Shown: positions 1 to 12,153 of the stretch, one piece after another | How positions within the stretch are numbered: the first letter of the stretch is position 1 | Layout: the number at the start of each line of letters is the position of its first letter | NCBI RefSeq assembly: GCF_949628215.1 | Contig: NC_134276.1 | Location: 130,944,125-131,008,124 of the forward strand | DNA: 64,000 nt | Direction: 5' to 3' | Source of the DNA: Phalacrocorax aristotelis | Taxonomy: Eukaryota > Chordata > Aves > Suliformes > Phalacrocoracidae | Position numbers and translations under genes: made by a program | Notes under the pieces: generated by a model | What the model was told of the DNA's origin: nothing | What the model saw: the letters and a program-made list of their open reading frames with translations, nothing else | The model's database searches: none

Positions 1-1066
1 ATCTCCCTGGAAGAGTGTGAAGACCTGGTGGTTTCCAGATCTCTCCTGGGGGACTGACTCTCCAATGTTTGGAGAGCCACGAAGGTTTGTCTTGTTTGTC
101 TTGTTTTTTCTGGTTTTTTTTTTTTCCTTTCTAACAATTCTTTCGGCTACCTTAGAAACTTTCTGGAACTGGAAAGTGGAAGGCCATGGACCCACTCTAA
201 TGTGCCAACCCTCAAGTTCAAAGGATGTGCTGGGACCTCAGAGGTGTCAGCAAAAGCCAGCCAGAGAAACACTAAGACCACCTACTTGTGCAGGCGCACG
301 TCATCCCCATTGTACAGTCGCTGTAACTCACCACAAGCTCATTAGAAAGACCCAGAGGTGACAGAAACGGGTGAAACACTGCTGAGTTCAGTAGGAGTGT
401 ATTGCTTTGTGCCATCACTAGTGGTGAACATGACGGACAAGCCGAGAGGGTTCAGAAGAATTAAGCACCCACAAGTGAAAATTTGCATGTTTTAAGGTAA
501 ACAATTTAGCAAATATGTAATACTTAAAATAACTATGACATAGGTGGTTTGTTGCTTTGATAGCCATTTTAAAAAACTGAATACCTTAGAAAGACAGAAA
601 AACAGAAAAAATATATTAAATAGGCTATAATTTTTACTATGCAGCACTTCTCCTGGCTGGAGATATATCTTAATCTAGAGAGAAAAAGCTATCATTGTAT
701 CTTTAACAGGTATAAAGTCTGAATCTTCAAAAGTTCAATTAGCTACTCCCATTCTTACGGGGTCTTTGTAGCCAGTTAAGTATCTGGTAGACTACATGTG
801 GTAAAGAGAAGAGAAAAACAACTGAGTACATTAAAATAATAATCTTTCCTGGAGTAAGGATGTGGAAAGAGTGGGCAAGGCCATAAACACCTCTGGAAAA
901 GCCAAAAATACCCCAGACCTACTGCGAGGTGCAAGGCTCAATAGTGGCTGCTGGAGGAGCGGGTGCCGCTCATGCAGCCTCTACCATCAGCATAACCATG
1001 GGTAGGCACAACTGAACCACATTAGCCTGCATTTTGCAGCAGGATTTTCTTCCTCGTACCCCTCAC
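1..1066. other. VTCN1 intron (3' of the V exon)
   Basis: AT-rich sequence on the 3' side of the V exon. I looked on the minus strand for the Ig C-set exon (paired cysteines, Trp) and did not find it. The open frame at 17-361 on the plus strand has no protein-like features. Confidence 0.6.
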
Positions 1067-1414
1067 CTCCTGTCCTGTACTGCAGCACTGCCACTCCGCT
1101 CCCTCTGGCTGTGGTGACAGAGCACTGGTAGGTGCCGGCATCGGAGAGCTGCACATCCCTCAGCTCCAGGGAAGCGTTGCCGCCAATCACCTGGTCTGCA
1201 AACAAAGCTGTGCGGCCCTGAAATGACGGATCTTGCTCTTGCAGGTGGTCCTTCCCTCCTTTAAACTCATGAACCAGCCTGCCTACTCCTGCCTTGGCCC
1301 ACTGGATCACTATGCTGCCCATTCGGATGTCAGGCTCGAAAGTGCAGCCCAGGATGCTGCGCTGGCCAATGTTCCCTGGAGACGTCAGTGCTGTCACACT
1401 GATGGAGTGTTTTC
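1067..1414 (-). CDS. VTCN1: VTCN1 Ig V-set exon
   Basis: 348-nt symmetrical phase 1-1 exon encoding the whole V-set domain, the usual IgSF one-domain-one-exon arrangement. The acceptor is CTCCTTGCAG/GA and the donor ACAGGAG/GTGAGG. Reading frame is open throughout, with both domain cysteines and the DAGTYQC strand-F signature present. The translation continues open past the donor only by chance. Confidence 0.95.
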
Positions 1415-4400
1415 CTGCAAGGAGAAAGCAAGGCGGCATGAGAAAGGCAAGGTGGTAAGGGCAGAGAAAGGCCGGACCACCCTGTGGCTGTCATGCACCA
1501 ACCCTGAGGCTGAATAGGCACTGGCATATCGCAAGGATGCCAGTAGCAGCCAGCAGTGCTGCTAGCAGAGGTCAGCTCCCATGGCTTATATACCAAGATA
1601 AAGCTCAGGAGCATTTTAGCAGGCAGTCTGCTTCAAAAAGTAGCTCCTCTTATTTGTTTGAGAAGTCACACGGTGTTGTCTTGCGTACTTATATGTATAG
1701 GGATTTTTCTCTTTGCAGCTGCCAGAAGAACATGATTTTTATATCTTTTCTTAGTTGGGACCTCCCTTTATGCAAAAGCAATGTGGTTGCAAGGCATAAT
1801 GCTGGCAGAAAAATAAAAGGCTGCTCTTTCACCCTTGCTGGAATCCAAACTGTTTTCTTTTGTTTAAAAAAATCAGCATTTCCCTTTCCTGGGGACACAG
1901 ATTGCTTCTCAAGTCAAATCCTAACCAGCAAGCTTGAGAATTAGCTTATTCCCAGAGCTGGGTCCTCTTTCCCATGTAGCCCTTTCCTAAGTGCCCTAAG
2001 AATGCTGCATTTTGGCCAACACCAAAGCAACATATTTTTGTCATCTCTGAGGGAGCAAGGGACTGTGCCCCATTCTGGCAAGTGCTGTCCTACTTTGCAA
2101 TAAATACCATCGTCTCCCCCCATCCGGGAGAAGGGGCACAGTACGTGCAGGACTTCCTGTATGTGTAGGTTTAGGGCTCCAAGCCTGAGGAAACTTCAGC
2201 TTACACAGTGCTACACCTCCATCAGCACAGGCTGTGCTACACTTATTGACCCCTTGCCTGAGCTGGTTTCCTACAGAGCAACAGATGGAGTTGAACATTT
2301 CAGTCGCTACACACCAGATAACTAAATAAACTAAACAGAAAAGGGCTTAATTTCTGCTGTGAAACCATAGGTCAGGCATTTGCTTCCCGAGGCAAAACAG
2401 AGCTGCCCTGCAGTGCTGGGGCTCACATGTGCCCAGCCGCTGCTGCGGCCTGAGGCTGGCCCACTGACAAGTTTTTGCAGAAATTAAGAGCCGACACAGA
2501 TTTCTTCACTCAGCTCTGAGTGCCAAGTGCTGATGTCTTCTAACCCACCCCGTGCACATGTCTCTGTGTGTGTGTAAATCTCTGTATTATTTAAAATATA
2601 CAAGAGCTCACAGTCTCTAAAGAGAGCACAGCTCCTTGTGATTTAATGCCATGGAGTCATAGCTTGTTGAGAAAGGCCAGAACTGAAGTCACCTGTGCAG
2701 TCTTAATTCCTCTGTCTGGTACATAAGCTTTATAAAGTGAGTCTTCATTAAAGGGTCATAGGTGGCACTTCCACACAAGATCGCACCTCAGCCCACGCAC
2801 AGGATGGAGACACAGAGGTAGTGACAGGGCAGAAGAAATCTGAGCAGTCACATACCTGAGACACCAAACCCGATGATCAGGGCAATCACCACAGCCAGGA
2901 TGATAATGACCATAGTCATGCTATTTGGGGAAAAAAGGAAGGACAACATTACTACGCAGCCCACCTCCTTTCACACCCTATGCCTATGGTGCATATCTGT
3001 AGAGCCACCAGCAGGAAGGAGGTTGAGGTGGATAAGCTGCAGACCTAGAACAAGGTGGACCAGTGAAACCATATGACCACTGTAGTGATGAACTACCACA
3101 AGTGAGCACTTGTCATCATGTTATCCCAAAAAGCGGGTTCGTTCGCCCGGTGTGCAAAATGCCAAAATACACCAACGGAGGTATTGTATTTAATTCATTT
3201 TTGTGCAAAGATTGGTGCTAGGTGGTAACCCACAAAGCTAGCACCCCCCACCAAGAAACTGTATAAATATACAGATAAATATGTCAATCACAGCTAATAT
3301 TCACACGCCTCAGCTAATAATTGGTTAATTTCTTTCTGTCTTCAATGTAACAGTACGGCTCACTTTAATTTACCCCACATGCTCATAGATTAAAGGACTT
3401 ACTAAAGGGGGTGGTTCCTGGCCTATGGGCCTGATTTTCAGTATTATCACAAGGATAGTTCCCCTACTGGGCACTTTGTTTTAGTTCTTATCTGTATTCC
3501 AATTAGTTGTTCTCCTTGACTACACACTTTATCACCCTGTTCTCAGTGGCTTCTGAGATGGGATGTTTGCTTTAATCCACCTCTCAGCTCTCCTCAAGGA
3601 TATAGTAATGAAACAGGTTCTTCCCTATCTCTCTCAGTTTCTGCCTCTGGCCCTCAACTTCTGTTTTGCCAGGCTCACATAGTTCATTGTTATGTCTTTA
3701 GCAGACAGTTCCAAAAATTCCATTTTCTTAGAGATATCAGAGTTGGGGACCATGTGGTGGGAGGAGACCCAGGTGTTGCCTTTGGAAGGAGGCAGCAGGT
3801 CCCAGTGAAGGATGCGCCTCTCTGCATCCCCTGGTGCATAAGCAAGCTGGGCAGTCCCTGCTGGCACTTGTGAGGGACCAGTTGCCCAGGGAGGTGAGCA
3901 GGCCACTGAGACAGGCCCCTGACCCCAGAGACACCTGGTACAAGCCAGGCAGTGGGCAGGAGGGGGCTGGAAACAGGGCCAGGTCCGTGAGCTGGATGGT
4001 TTGGGGATGCCCTGTTCACAGATGGATAAGTGGCTGTTGAATGAGAAGCTGAGGAGAAGACCACTTGCCAAGGCACACAGGCAGAGCAGTCCCAGCAGAG
4101 GAGGTGACAGGCAGCATGGTGTGGAGCAGCACAGCTTGAGCCTTGCTGAGCACAACCCAATGCAAGTTCCCACCACAGCCAGTGTAGCTGTCATACATTG
4201 TCACATGGACTGGGGGTTGTGGCAGCAACCTCAGCTCCCCACTGGAGGAAGCCCTGAAGCAGCTCCCCACAAAAACCCACAGGTACATCCCAGGTTAAGC
4301 AGCTCATGCACTCATGCCTGACAGTCTCACAGGCTTGCTGGCTCAGCCCTGCTCAAGACTGCCGGAGGAGAAGACCAGAGAGCCACAGGATGTCTTCACA

Positions 4401-7400
4401 GGGGACTTTCCCCCTTCCCCAAGCCTGGCAGGGTGCCGGAGGGAGCTGTGCTGCAGAAGGCACAGGTACCAGCCACAGCCACTGCCACCTGCATACAGAG
4501 CTGCCAGCCCAGGGTCTGTTTTGCCCTGTTGTAGCAGAAACTTCCAAGCTGCCTCTTCCCCTCTCATCCCCCGGCAGCACCAGGCTGCAAGATGTCACAG
4601 CCCTCCTGCCCACACAGAAATAGTTTGTCTGCTTCAGCTGTGTTCACTGGCTTGCGGTATGCTCTTTCCCAACACATCAGGCAGCCTCCTGCACAAAAGC
4701 CTGCCGGTGTCTGTAAAACCACACCACACCTCCTGCTGTTAATGTGTGCCTGTTTCAGTTACTTGCACAATCGTGCCTCAGTCACCACAGATGCCAGGAT
4801 TACAGGGCTGATACAGAGCTCTAGGGAGTTGCACCATGTGAACAAGCCCCTCCTGCAGGGAGCAGCAGGGATGGGAGAAAGGGAAGATGGGTTGAAAGAG
4901 GGGGTAGAGAGGAGGAGAGATGTTGCAGAAGGTTTGCTTGTCATCCCACCATCTTCCTTCTATCCTCATCCCCAAAGTCAGCAGAAAGTTGTCTGAGGGA
5001 GCCCTGCCTGCACATGCCAGCGTGCTCAGGTGAAGGGATCAGAACTGTGTATTTCATCATGAGTGTGCTGTAAGTCCATATAAAGGTTCATACAACTCCG
5101 TATATACACTCACATCTGTACCAGCCCTCCCTGCCTAGACGTCCTTAGAGCTGGGAGGTGTCACACATTTGGCTTCCCCTCTATTCTCACCAGCTTTCAC
5201 TCATGACCAGGGTGGGCAGCAGTCCTCTGCCTGCCCCCTCCTGGTACGCCACAACTATGGCCAAGCTGACCACATTGGGCAGGAAAGCAGCAGATATCCT
5301 CTAGCCCTGGGCACTGAGCAGCCAGGGACCCACCACCAACCACTGCCTCCCCAGGGGGCCTGTGAAACGGGGACTTCGTTTGTTGGCTCATGGAGATCCT
5401 GCAGCGTGACAGCTCCCAGCAGAAATTTGTCATGTCCCATGGGCCTCAATCCCAAGTCACTCAGGGTCTCAGCCAGGCTCACTGTGGGACAAACCTGTGC
5501 TTTCCTATTCCAGGGCAGATACCAAGCCTCTTGCATATGCTGAATAATATCTACCTCCTTGAGGAGCTCCACCAACTTCTATGGAGCTGATCCCAGAGTG
5601 AGATAGTTGCTATAAACTCAGCCAAAGTTGCCATGATCAGCCTCAGCTCTCACACCTGGGAAACTGTGGGCTTAGACCCACAGCACATATATCTGGAGCA
5701 AGTGGCAGCCACGCTGCCTCACATCAGCTGTGACTCACCCTCACGCCTCTAGATTAAAATCCTTCCCGAGAGTGGGCAGGGGAGAAATTGCTGGGAGCCA
5801 AGGGATGCTGCCTGCAGGTTAGAGAGGATTTCATTGATAAATGCTGGAGGGGGTATGGCAGGGGACAAGCAGCCAGGATGGCTGCCTGTGCAGTCTCTGA
5901 ATGCTTCAGGTGCCACCATACTTGTCCCTGGTCCTCAAAAGGACCCCCTGGCCTGAACACCACCTCTACTCTAGCACTGTGCCAGGCAAAACCGTCCTCA
6001 GCTCGCTCACAGACAAACACAAACGAACACTAACAGGCCAGCACCAACACTTTTGTCCCTCGCTGGCGCCACCTGCCCCTGTAGCTGCAAAGCCTTGCTT
6101 CCTTTGCATCCAGAGAGGTGCTTCCCACCCCTGGTTCAAGGCAGCAGCGGAGCTGACAGAAAAAGCCGCTTCTTTGTTACGGGGGGACGGCAATTTTGTG
6201 TACATGGATGTCACTGCCCACTCCAACACCCCTGGCCAAGGGGAAATCAGGCCCTTTGGAGTTTCCTCCACAGAAACTGTGAGATCCAAGAAGCACAAGG
6301 GCCTTAAAAATATTTGCCTGCGAGCCCCCAGTGCATATTGAGTCACTCACTCTGGAGCACAGGGTGAACAAACAAGAGGAAGCTGGTGACCCAGCCACAT
6401 GCTGACGGGAGCTGTGTTTCGCAACAGTCTGGTCCAGCAGTTCAACTGAAAAGCAATTTTTTTGTGCATCAGCACCCCACATACTTTTAGCATTTTAGGG
6501 GCATGGAAACTGGCTGATGCAGATGGCTGTGGCTGCACAAGTCAGAGCCCTGATGCTGCCCTTGCTTCCTGGTGGCACTTTGGCAGTCTGTTGGATGCCA
6601 CTCCACACATCCCACCCCCTTTTCCCCAGTCCCATTCCTGAGCAGCTAAACGGGATTTTGCCTGCAGCTCTGGGCAGCCTGAATGCCGCTGAGCACAGGG
6701 ACACAGAGAGGCTCGCAGCCCCACCATGACAGGAAGCAGAGGCTTAATCCTCCTGTTCTCTAGTTTGGTGCAGAGTAAGCTTTCCCTTGGGAATGGTGCA
6801 AGGTGCAAGGATCAAAAAACCTGGAAGATTAAGATATTGAAGATCCCCTGCCTTCCTCCTAATATGAAAGCTTACTGTGGAAAAGAAATAGCATGGCAGG
6901 GATAACCCAGTAAGTGGTTAATGATTGCAGAGCTTAACTTTACTCAGCCCTTAAGTTTTAATTTTTGAGTTGTTTTGTTTTCAGTTTTCCTGAAATCGAT
7001 AGAAACCTCCCACTGCTCCTGTGAAGCTTCCTGGAAAATTCCCTCCTCTCTTTGGGTTATTTCTGCATTTCAAGATTAGCCTGAAGAGGCCAATGGCCTT
7101 GAAGAAGCCTGCTGCTTCCAGTAGCCTGTTGCTGTCTGGCTGTGCACAGCTGCCCGGCAGAGACGCTGGCAGAGCTGGAGAATGGTTCTTAGAGCAGCAA
7201 GGGGTTGGCGTTCATTTTTTACACACACCAGTTATTTCATTTCCCTGACAAAAGCCAGCTGGGCTGCCTCTTGAGAATAACAGAGCCGGTTATTACATGT
7301 ATTCCAGATGCATGAGGTATACAATGCTCAGTGGATATTTACACCGTGTTATATAGTGTCTACTAGTGATCTCACTTGCATCAGTGAACAGGTGAAGATA

Positions 7401-8400
7401 TTACTATTTAGTTCTTCCTTGAAGCTCCATGTCAGAAAGCTGGAGCACGGCTCATGCGCGAGAGGTCCCTTCTGTTCACATGTGGACTGTCCTCCCTGCT
7501 GCTGTTCAGCTTAGGTGGGGCGGATACTTGTAACAGCTGAAACCTTTTTGACAGAATATATGCAAGCAGGGTTGTCTCACACACCTCACTGGAGCCTTTG
7601 CCTCTATCCAGCCTGGAAAAGCCCGCACCTGGAATGAAGAGACACGGCTTGTTTGTGGCTCTGTTCAAGCAGTCAGGTTTAGATGCAAGCCTGGTCCATG
7701 TTCATTGGAGGCTGAAGCAAGTTTGCTAACTAATTTAGCCATCTGGTGGGGTTATTTTCAACTAATCAGGGGACAAGAATACGAGGTAGGTATTTTTATG
7801 GCCTTCCCCACGATACTTCTCTTTCTGACTGTAGTTCACCAGGACTTGGTCGATAGCTCCAAAGGAAACAGGGTCATTAAACCAAGAGGCAGAAAATAGT
7901 TTGCATGTCTTCCCATCTCTTACTCCTGACTCACACAGCAAGGAAACTTGCTGTAGGACAGCTTTTGCCTTTCTGCCCACAGCACATCGATGTGATGGAG
8001 TTGTAAGTGGGTGTCTGAGAGCCAGCAGAAGGAACATGGAGCCTTCCTCAAGCCATTGACACCCCGACCTACAAGAGCATTCAAACCTGAGGTAGCATAT
8101 TCCAGCCACGCAGTTTCTAGGACACACATCTCCATCCTGGCCTCAGTTGATCACCTGCACATGGCTGGCTGACAGCTACATGTCCTTACAGTCTGTATAA
8201 AAGAAGCTGTACTTGTATTTAAGTAGCCTGGATGAGTGCAGTATAGAGTTGAGCTGCAAAGAACTGCTGCCTTGAAAGTTCCTGGCAGCAGGGTGATACA
8301 GCCAAGGCCTCTGGAAAATTTAATTCCCTCCCTCCTCTCTCCCAAAGCAGGTGCAGTTAATACCATACCTCCAGAAAATGACCTGGCCTTGGGATGCCAT
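1067..8400 (-). CDS. VTCN1: VTCN1 (B7-H4), 5' part of gene: three coding exons
   Basis: B7-family cell-surface ligand that restrains T-cell activation; it acts at the plasma membrane on an unidentified receptor. The coding exons are 8369-8400, 2856-2920 and 1067-1414. They join in phase 2 then phase 1 and encode the first 148 residues plus one base. Residues 12-32 are a hydrophobic signal/anchor stretch, and residues 34-148 are an Ig V-set domain with the Cys56-Cys130 pair, Trp71, the DAGTYQC motif and an N-A-S glycosylation sequon at Asn112. The sequence follows mammalian VTCN1 closely (for example FEPDI, VIQW, HEFK, FADQVI). The Ig C-set, transmembrane and tail exons are not seen in 1-1066 and must lie beyond the window. 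TRIM45 lies upstream on the same strand, as in mammals. Assignment is firm; 5' UTR and promoter are not resolved. Confidence 0.93.
1415..2855. other. VTCN1 intron 2
   Basis: About 1.4 kb between the leader exon and the V exon. I see no repeat or coding signal that I can name. Confidence 0.6.
2856..2920 (-). CDS. VTCN1: VTCN1 coding exon 2 (signal/anchor segment)
   Basis: 65-nt exon between a CCCCAAATAG acceptor and a CTCAG/GTATG donor. It encodes the hydrophobic run MTMVIIILAVVIALIIGFG followed by VS-G. This is the highly characteristic B7-H4 leader. It ends in phase 1, as IgSF domain exons require. Confidence 0.92.
3119..3550 (-). repeat. Old LTR (solo or terminal), minus orientation, same family as the provirus
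   Basis: Read on the minus strand, this ends in GGGATAACA. It aligns through U5/R and much of U3 with the 3' LTR at 30360-30895: the block GTGCTAGC..TTGTG..GTTACCACCTAGCA, the run GCACACCGGG near the end, a U3 block around AAAGAAATTAACCAA, and a block around ACTATC..ATAATA. By eye, identity is well below that expected of recent copies. Homology is visible to about 3500. The far boundary is uncertain, and I could not find a matching target-site duplication. No internal retroviral sequence adjoins it. Confidence 0.65.
3634..4194 (-). other. Unassigned 186-codon open frame in VTCN1 intron 1
   Basis: An uninterrupted ATG-to-stop frame with a hydrophobic stretch near residues 33-52 and several cysteines early on. 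I do not recognise a family. The region is GC-rich and other frames are also open for long runs, which weakens the coding case. It lies in sense with VTCN1, just upstream of the old LTR. It may be chance, a decayed gene, or part of a noncoding transcript. Confidence 0.2.
4195..8368. other. Rest of VTCN1 intron 1
   Basis: Moderately GC-rich intronic sequence with several overlapping open frames on both strands. None shows family signatures, and I see no clear mobile element here. Confidence 0.5.
8369..8400 (-). CDS. VTCN1: VTCN1 coding exon 1 (start codon, 32 nt)
   Basis: Encodes MASQGQVIFW plus two bases of a Ser codon, then a GTATGG donor. The ATG (8398-8400) sits in a strong Kozak context, ACCATGG. 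The short peptide matches the mammalian VTCN1 N-terminus in length and pattern, and its phase 2 end fits exon 2, whose first base C completes AGC. The exon is too short for ORF detection and was found by looking for the missing N-terminus. Confidence 0.88.
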
Positions 8401-10485
8401 GGTCACGGCACCTACGAAGACAAGCCAAACACCAAGTGCCTAAAGGTCCATCCCACGCCGTTCAGCACAGCCCCTGTTCTTCGTATGATATATTTACCCA
8501 GGCTGTCCTGCTTAAATAACTGAACCCAGCTAAGGAGTGGTGAGCCCAAGCAGTGAACTCTGAGGAATGAGGAAGCAGAGAACATCTCAGCTTCCCCCTC
8601 CAGGCCAGTCAAAAGTAGGGAGGCCTGGTTAGTCACTGGAGCAACAGGAGAGATCTCCTACACCATCCATTAAAGAAACATGTCTGATTTAAAACAAAAA
8701 ATAACACACCTCCTGGTTTGGTAGCCAGCTAATCCTGGGGTCAGAGCACAGCAGTCTCCCATGTAGATCCACAGCTCACTCATCACTGGTGGGTTGTGTT
8801 GTACCCAGGACTAGCTCAGGTCTGCTTGCTAAAATCTCCAATCATGCTGTTGGTACTGGGCAGAGAGGTCCCAACTGTGGGTCCCCCGCCTGGCCCCATT
8901 TGCAATATGCATCTTCCCCTGCCTCTGTGCTGTGCTCATCCAGGTTCAGCAGTGCCATCAGAGCCACACAGGTTCAGCAGTGGTCTCTCTTCTGACTGCT
9001 GTTTTCTACTGCTGAACTCCTCCAGACTAAACTACTTCTCCCCAAGGTGAGCTCCTGCTGCTCTCCTATCTGCCATTATAGCAGATATCAGAGCATGTAA
9101 AGGAAAGAAACTGGCACAGACCCTGCAAGCCTTTCCCTCTGTGCTTGGTCTAACTCGAGGCTGGGGGCAGGATGAGTAGCTTTTGGGCATAATAGGTTGA
9201 GAAGGGCAGAGAGATCGCAGAAGAACAGAAAAGGGAAGGGAGCTTACACCACTGTTTTCAGTTTCCTGAAGGGAAACCTGTGATTCCTGTCATCTGCATC
9301 TGGACTGTGTTCCAGGGAGGATGGGGAAAGGGGAATTTTTGACAGTCCATAGCCATCTCCAGCAAGTTTGGATGGTTAGTGGGAGTGAACAGCTTTCCCA
9401 CGCAGAGTTGAGGATGCCCAGAGGAACTGGGAACGGTCCAGCACCTAACAAAAAACAGACTACTTTCTCTGCAACAACCAGAGGCTGAAATCAAGGCCAA
9501 TTAATACTGGCCAGTGATGACCAAGCCAGCTGAAAAGGCTGAGAGGGTTCCAGAGGGCTTACGATGCCTTGAGGGGCACAGCAGCCTTCTAACTGTGCAT
9601 GTGTGAGATTTCAGAATGTGCACTTTGTCTTCTGGACCACAGTTTGACTCCAAAAGAGCTTGTTCACCTCTACAAGGGATGAACAAGCCAGATGTGGTGC
9701 ACAACACATAACAGAATTTTCTAGACAGCAGAGAGGGGGCTGGAAGGGACTGTGGCTCTTGTATGGGCATCCAAGTCAGCAAACTCTATTCCAAGGCATT
9801 TAGCACCCAGGACTAACCACCTTCAGACTCCTCATGCCAGGATGAATTTACATGTCACATCTTGCGTTGAACCTCCTCCCATGTCCCACCACCTTGCACT
9901 GATGACAGTGCAGACCTGAACCTTCACTAAGCCTAGTCACCTGTTAGGAAACATAGTAAAATCAAAACCCAAATGGTTTCCTGCTGGGTTAGGGTGCTAA
10001 ATCGCCTCCCCATGTGGTCAGAGGACAGTCACACCTAGTGATACTAGGCAGGACTGCATCGCCTGCAGCAAGGACAGAGGAGCCAGGGTGGGACCTTTTC
10101 CTTTCAAGAGTGACTAGCCATTGGGTTTACTCAGCCATTCGTGTGCTACTTCAGTGTGAGTGCTTGACTGCGAAGCTAATCTCTCTCCAGGTAAAGGAAC
10201 TACCTGAACTCTCTGTGCAAGGTCTCTGGCAGCGGTATGAACAGGACCTACTTCTAATGCTCCAATCTTGGCAGTTACAGAAAGCATATCCTTCACCCAG
10301 AGGTCTCTGAATGAAACTGAGGGTGGAAATCTTTCACCTGAGAATCAGTGTTGCTCTTTAGTTGTTGCAATAGTTTAAACTTACAAAGCAGACTTAACAT
10401 GGTTTTTACTTCCCTTCTGTTTAGCATGGAATAGCCCTTTTTAATATAAAAAAAAAAGAACTCTGATTGATTGTATTTTTGGAGC
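8401..10485. other. VTCN1 upstream region, no gene seen
   Basis: This should contain the VTCN1 5' UTR and promoter, but no CpG island or convincing TATA element stands out. Open frames at 9258-9500 and 9501-9782 (minus) look like chance. Confidence 0.5.
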
Positions 10486-10595
10486 TGTGAGCAACCTGAT
10501 CTTGTTGAAGATGTCCTGCTCACTGCAGGGGGGTTGGACTAGATGACCTCTAAAGGTCCCTTCCAACCCAAACCATTCTATGATTCTATTTTGTG
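10486..10595 (+). repeat. CR1 LINE 3' end fragment, plus orientation
   Basis: Contains the conserved CR1 3' UTR segment GGGGGGTTGGACTAGATGAC and a following block ending CCTTCCAACCCAAACC, then the terminal ATTCTATGATTCTAT repeat. It is severely 5'-truncated. Substitutions against the CR1 copies nearby show it is an older insertion. Confidence 0.85.
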
Positions 10596-10638
10596 GTGTT
10601 CTACTGCTTATAAACTTCTAATTTAGCAGAGTGTTACT

Positions 10639-11450
10639 AGAATCACAGAATCACAGAATGGTAGGGGTTGGAAGGGACCTCTGGAGATCATCTTGTCCGA
10701 GCCCCCTGCTTGAGCAGGGACACAGGAATGTGTCCAGGCTGGTTTTGAATGTCTCCAGGGAAGGAGACTCCACAGTCTCTCTGGGCAGCCTGTTCCACTG
10801 CTCTGTCACCCTCACAGGAAAGAAGTTTTTCCTCATGTGTAGGTGGAACTTCCGGTGTTCTGGCTTATGCACATTGCCCCTTGTCGTGTCATTGGGCAAC
10901 ACTGAAAAGAGCCCAGTCCCATCCTTGATACCCACCCTTCAGATACTTATAAGTATTGATAAGATCCCCCCTCGGTCTTCTCTTCTCCAGGATGAACAAA
11001 CCCAGGTCTTTCAGCCTTTCCTCATAAGGGAGATGCTCCAGTCCCCTGGTCATCTTGGTAGCTCCCCACTGGACTTGCTCGAGCAGTTCCCTGTCATTCT
11101 TAATCTGGGGGGCTCAGAACTGGACAGAGTACTCCAGATGTGGCCTCACTAGGGTGGAGCAGAGGGGGAGAATAACCTCTCTCGATCTACTGGCCACACT
11201 CCTTTTAATGCACCCCAGGATACTGTTGGCCTTCTTGGCCACAAGGGCACAGAGCTGGCTCAGAGTCTCCTTGCTGTCCACCAGCAGTCCCAGGTCCTTC
11301 TCAGCAGAGCTGCTTTCCAGCAGGTCAACGCCCAACCTGTCCTGGTGCATGGGGTTGTTCCTCCCCAGGTGCAGGACCCTACACTTGCTCTACTTGAATT
11401 TCATGAGGTTCCTCTCAGGCCAGCTCTCCAGCCTGAAGCCAAGTAGAAGC
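10639..11450 (-). repeat. CR1 LINE, young 5'-truncated copy, minus orientation
   Basis: Read on the minus strand, it carries the end of CR1 ORF2 and the 3' UTR, finishing in the ATTCTGTGATTCTGTGATTCT terminal repeat. Over the roughly 740 bp shared with the copy at 23925-24699, I see essentially one substitution. This copy extends slightly further 5' than the other. Open frames at 10631-11152 and 11055-11462 (plus) are antisense shadows of this element. Confidence 0.93.
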
Positions 11451-12153
11451 TCTAGGCCATAGTGAGCCAGTGGGAAATGCACATGAAGGAATTGCCTGTT
11501 GTCCTCATTGACACCTGATTTACAGCTACCTTTGGTGCAGTGCACCAGTTAACTCCGGGTCGTAGCCACAGCACACCTCACCACATAGTCAATAATCAGG
11601 TTACTCCCATATTGGAAAAACAGGTCTGTTTCTCAGGCAGCCCCAGCACGACCAGGGCAAGTCCTATTCACCAGGGCAACACCACATTAATTTCTAAGCA
11701 GCTTTCATGCTGGAGCCTACTCTTCTCTGTATGTTTACACTGCAAAACAACCGAGAGCTATTCAGGATATTTCCCAAAGAAATCAACGATTTGTGATCAC
11801 ACAGTCTGCCCAGCCCTTACGACTTTTGAATTTGTTAGCAGAATCCAACCAAATGTGACAGCAGGATCTGGTCCCACATGGTCTGTGAAAGCTGGTGAGC
11901 ATCTGGGGAAGAGAGACATCATCTATCTTCACTGAGGGGAAGGCAACAGCAGGTACAAATGTTACCAGTTTTGCTGGTCAGTGCACGTGCTGCCTCTTGT
12001 CTGCATGAGGGAACAGTGAGGGCAGGAAGGACTGAAAGTGGGTCAGGGCCCAAGAAGATGTTCAGTGGTCTAGGAGAGGCATAGGCACAAAAACCAGACT
12101 GTGGTAGCTCTGCCCCTCATAACAAAACTTGTTTCTTTTTTTACAAATAATAA

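Noticed and set aside
11055-11462. Long plus-strand open frame, repeated at 23921-24277 on the minus strand
   Set aside because: Both are antisense to CR1 and identical only because the CR1 copies are. They are not a gene family.
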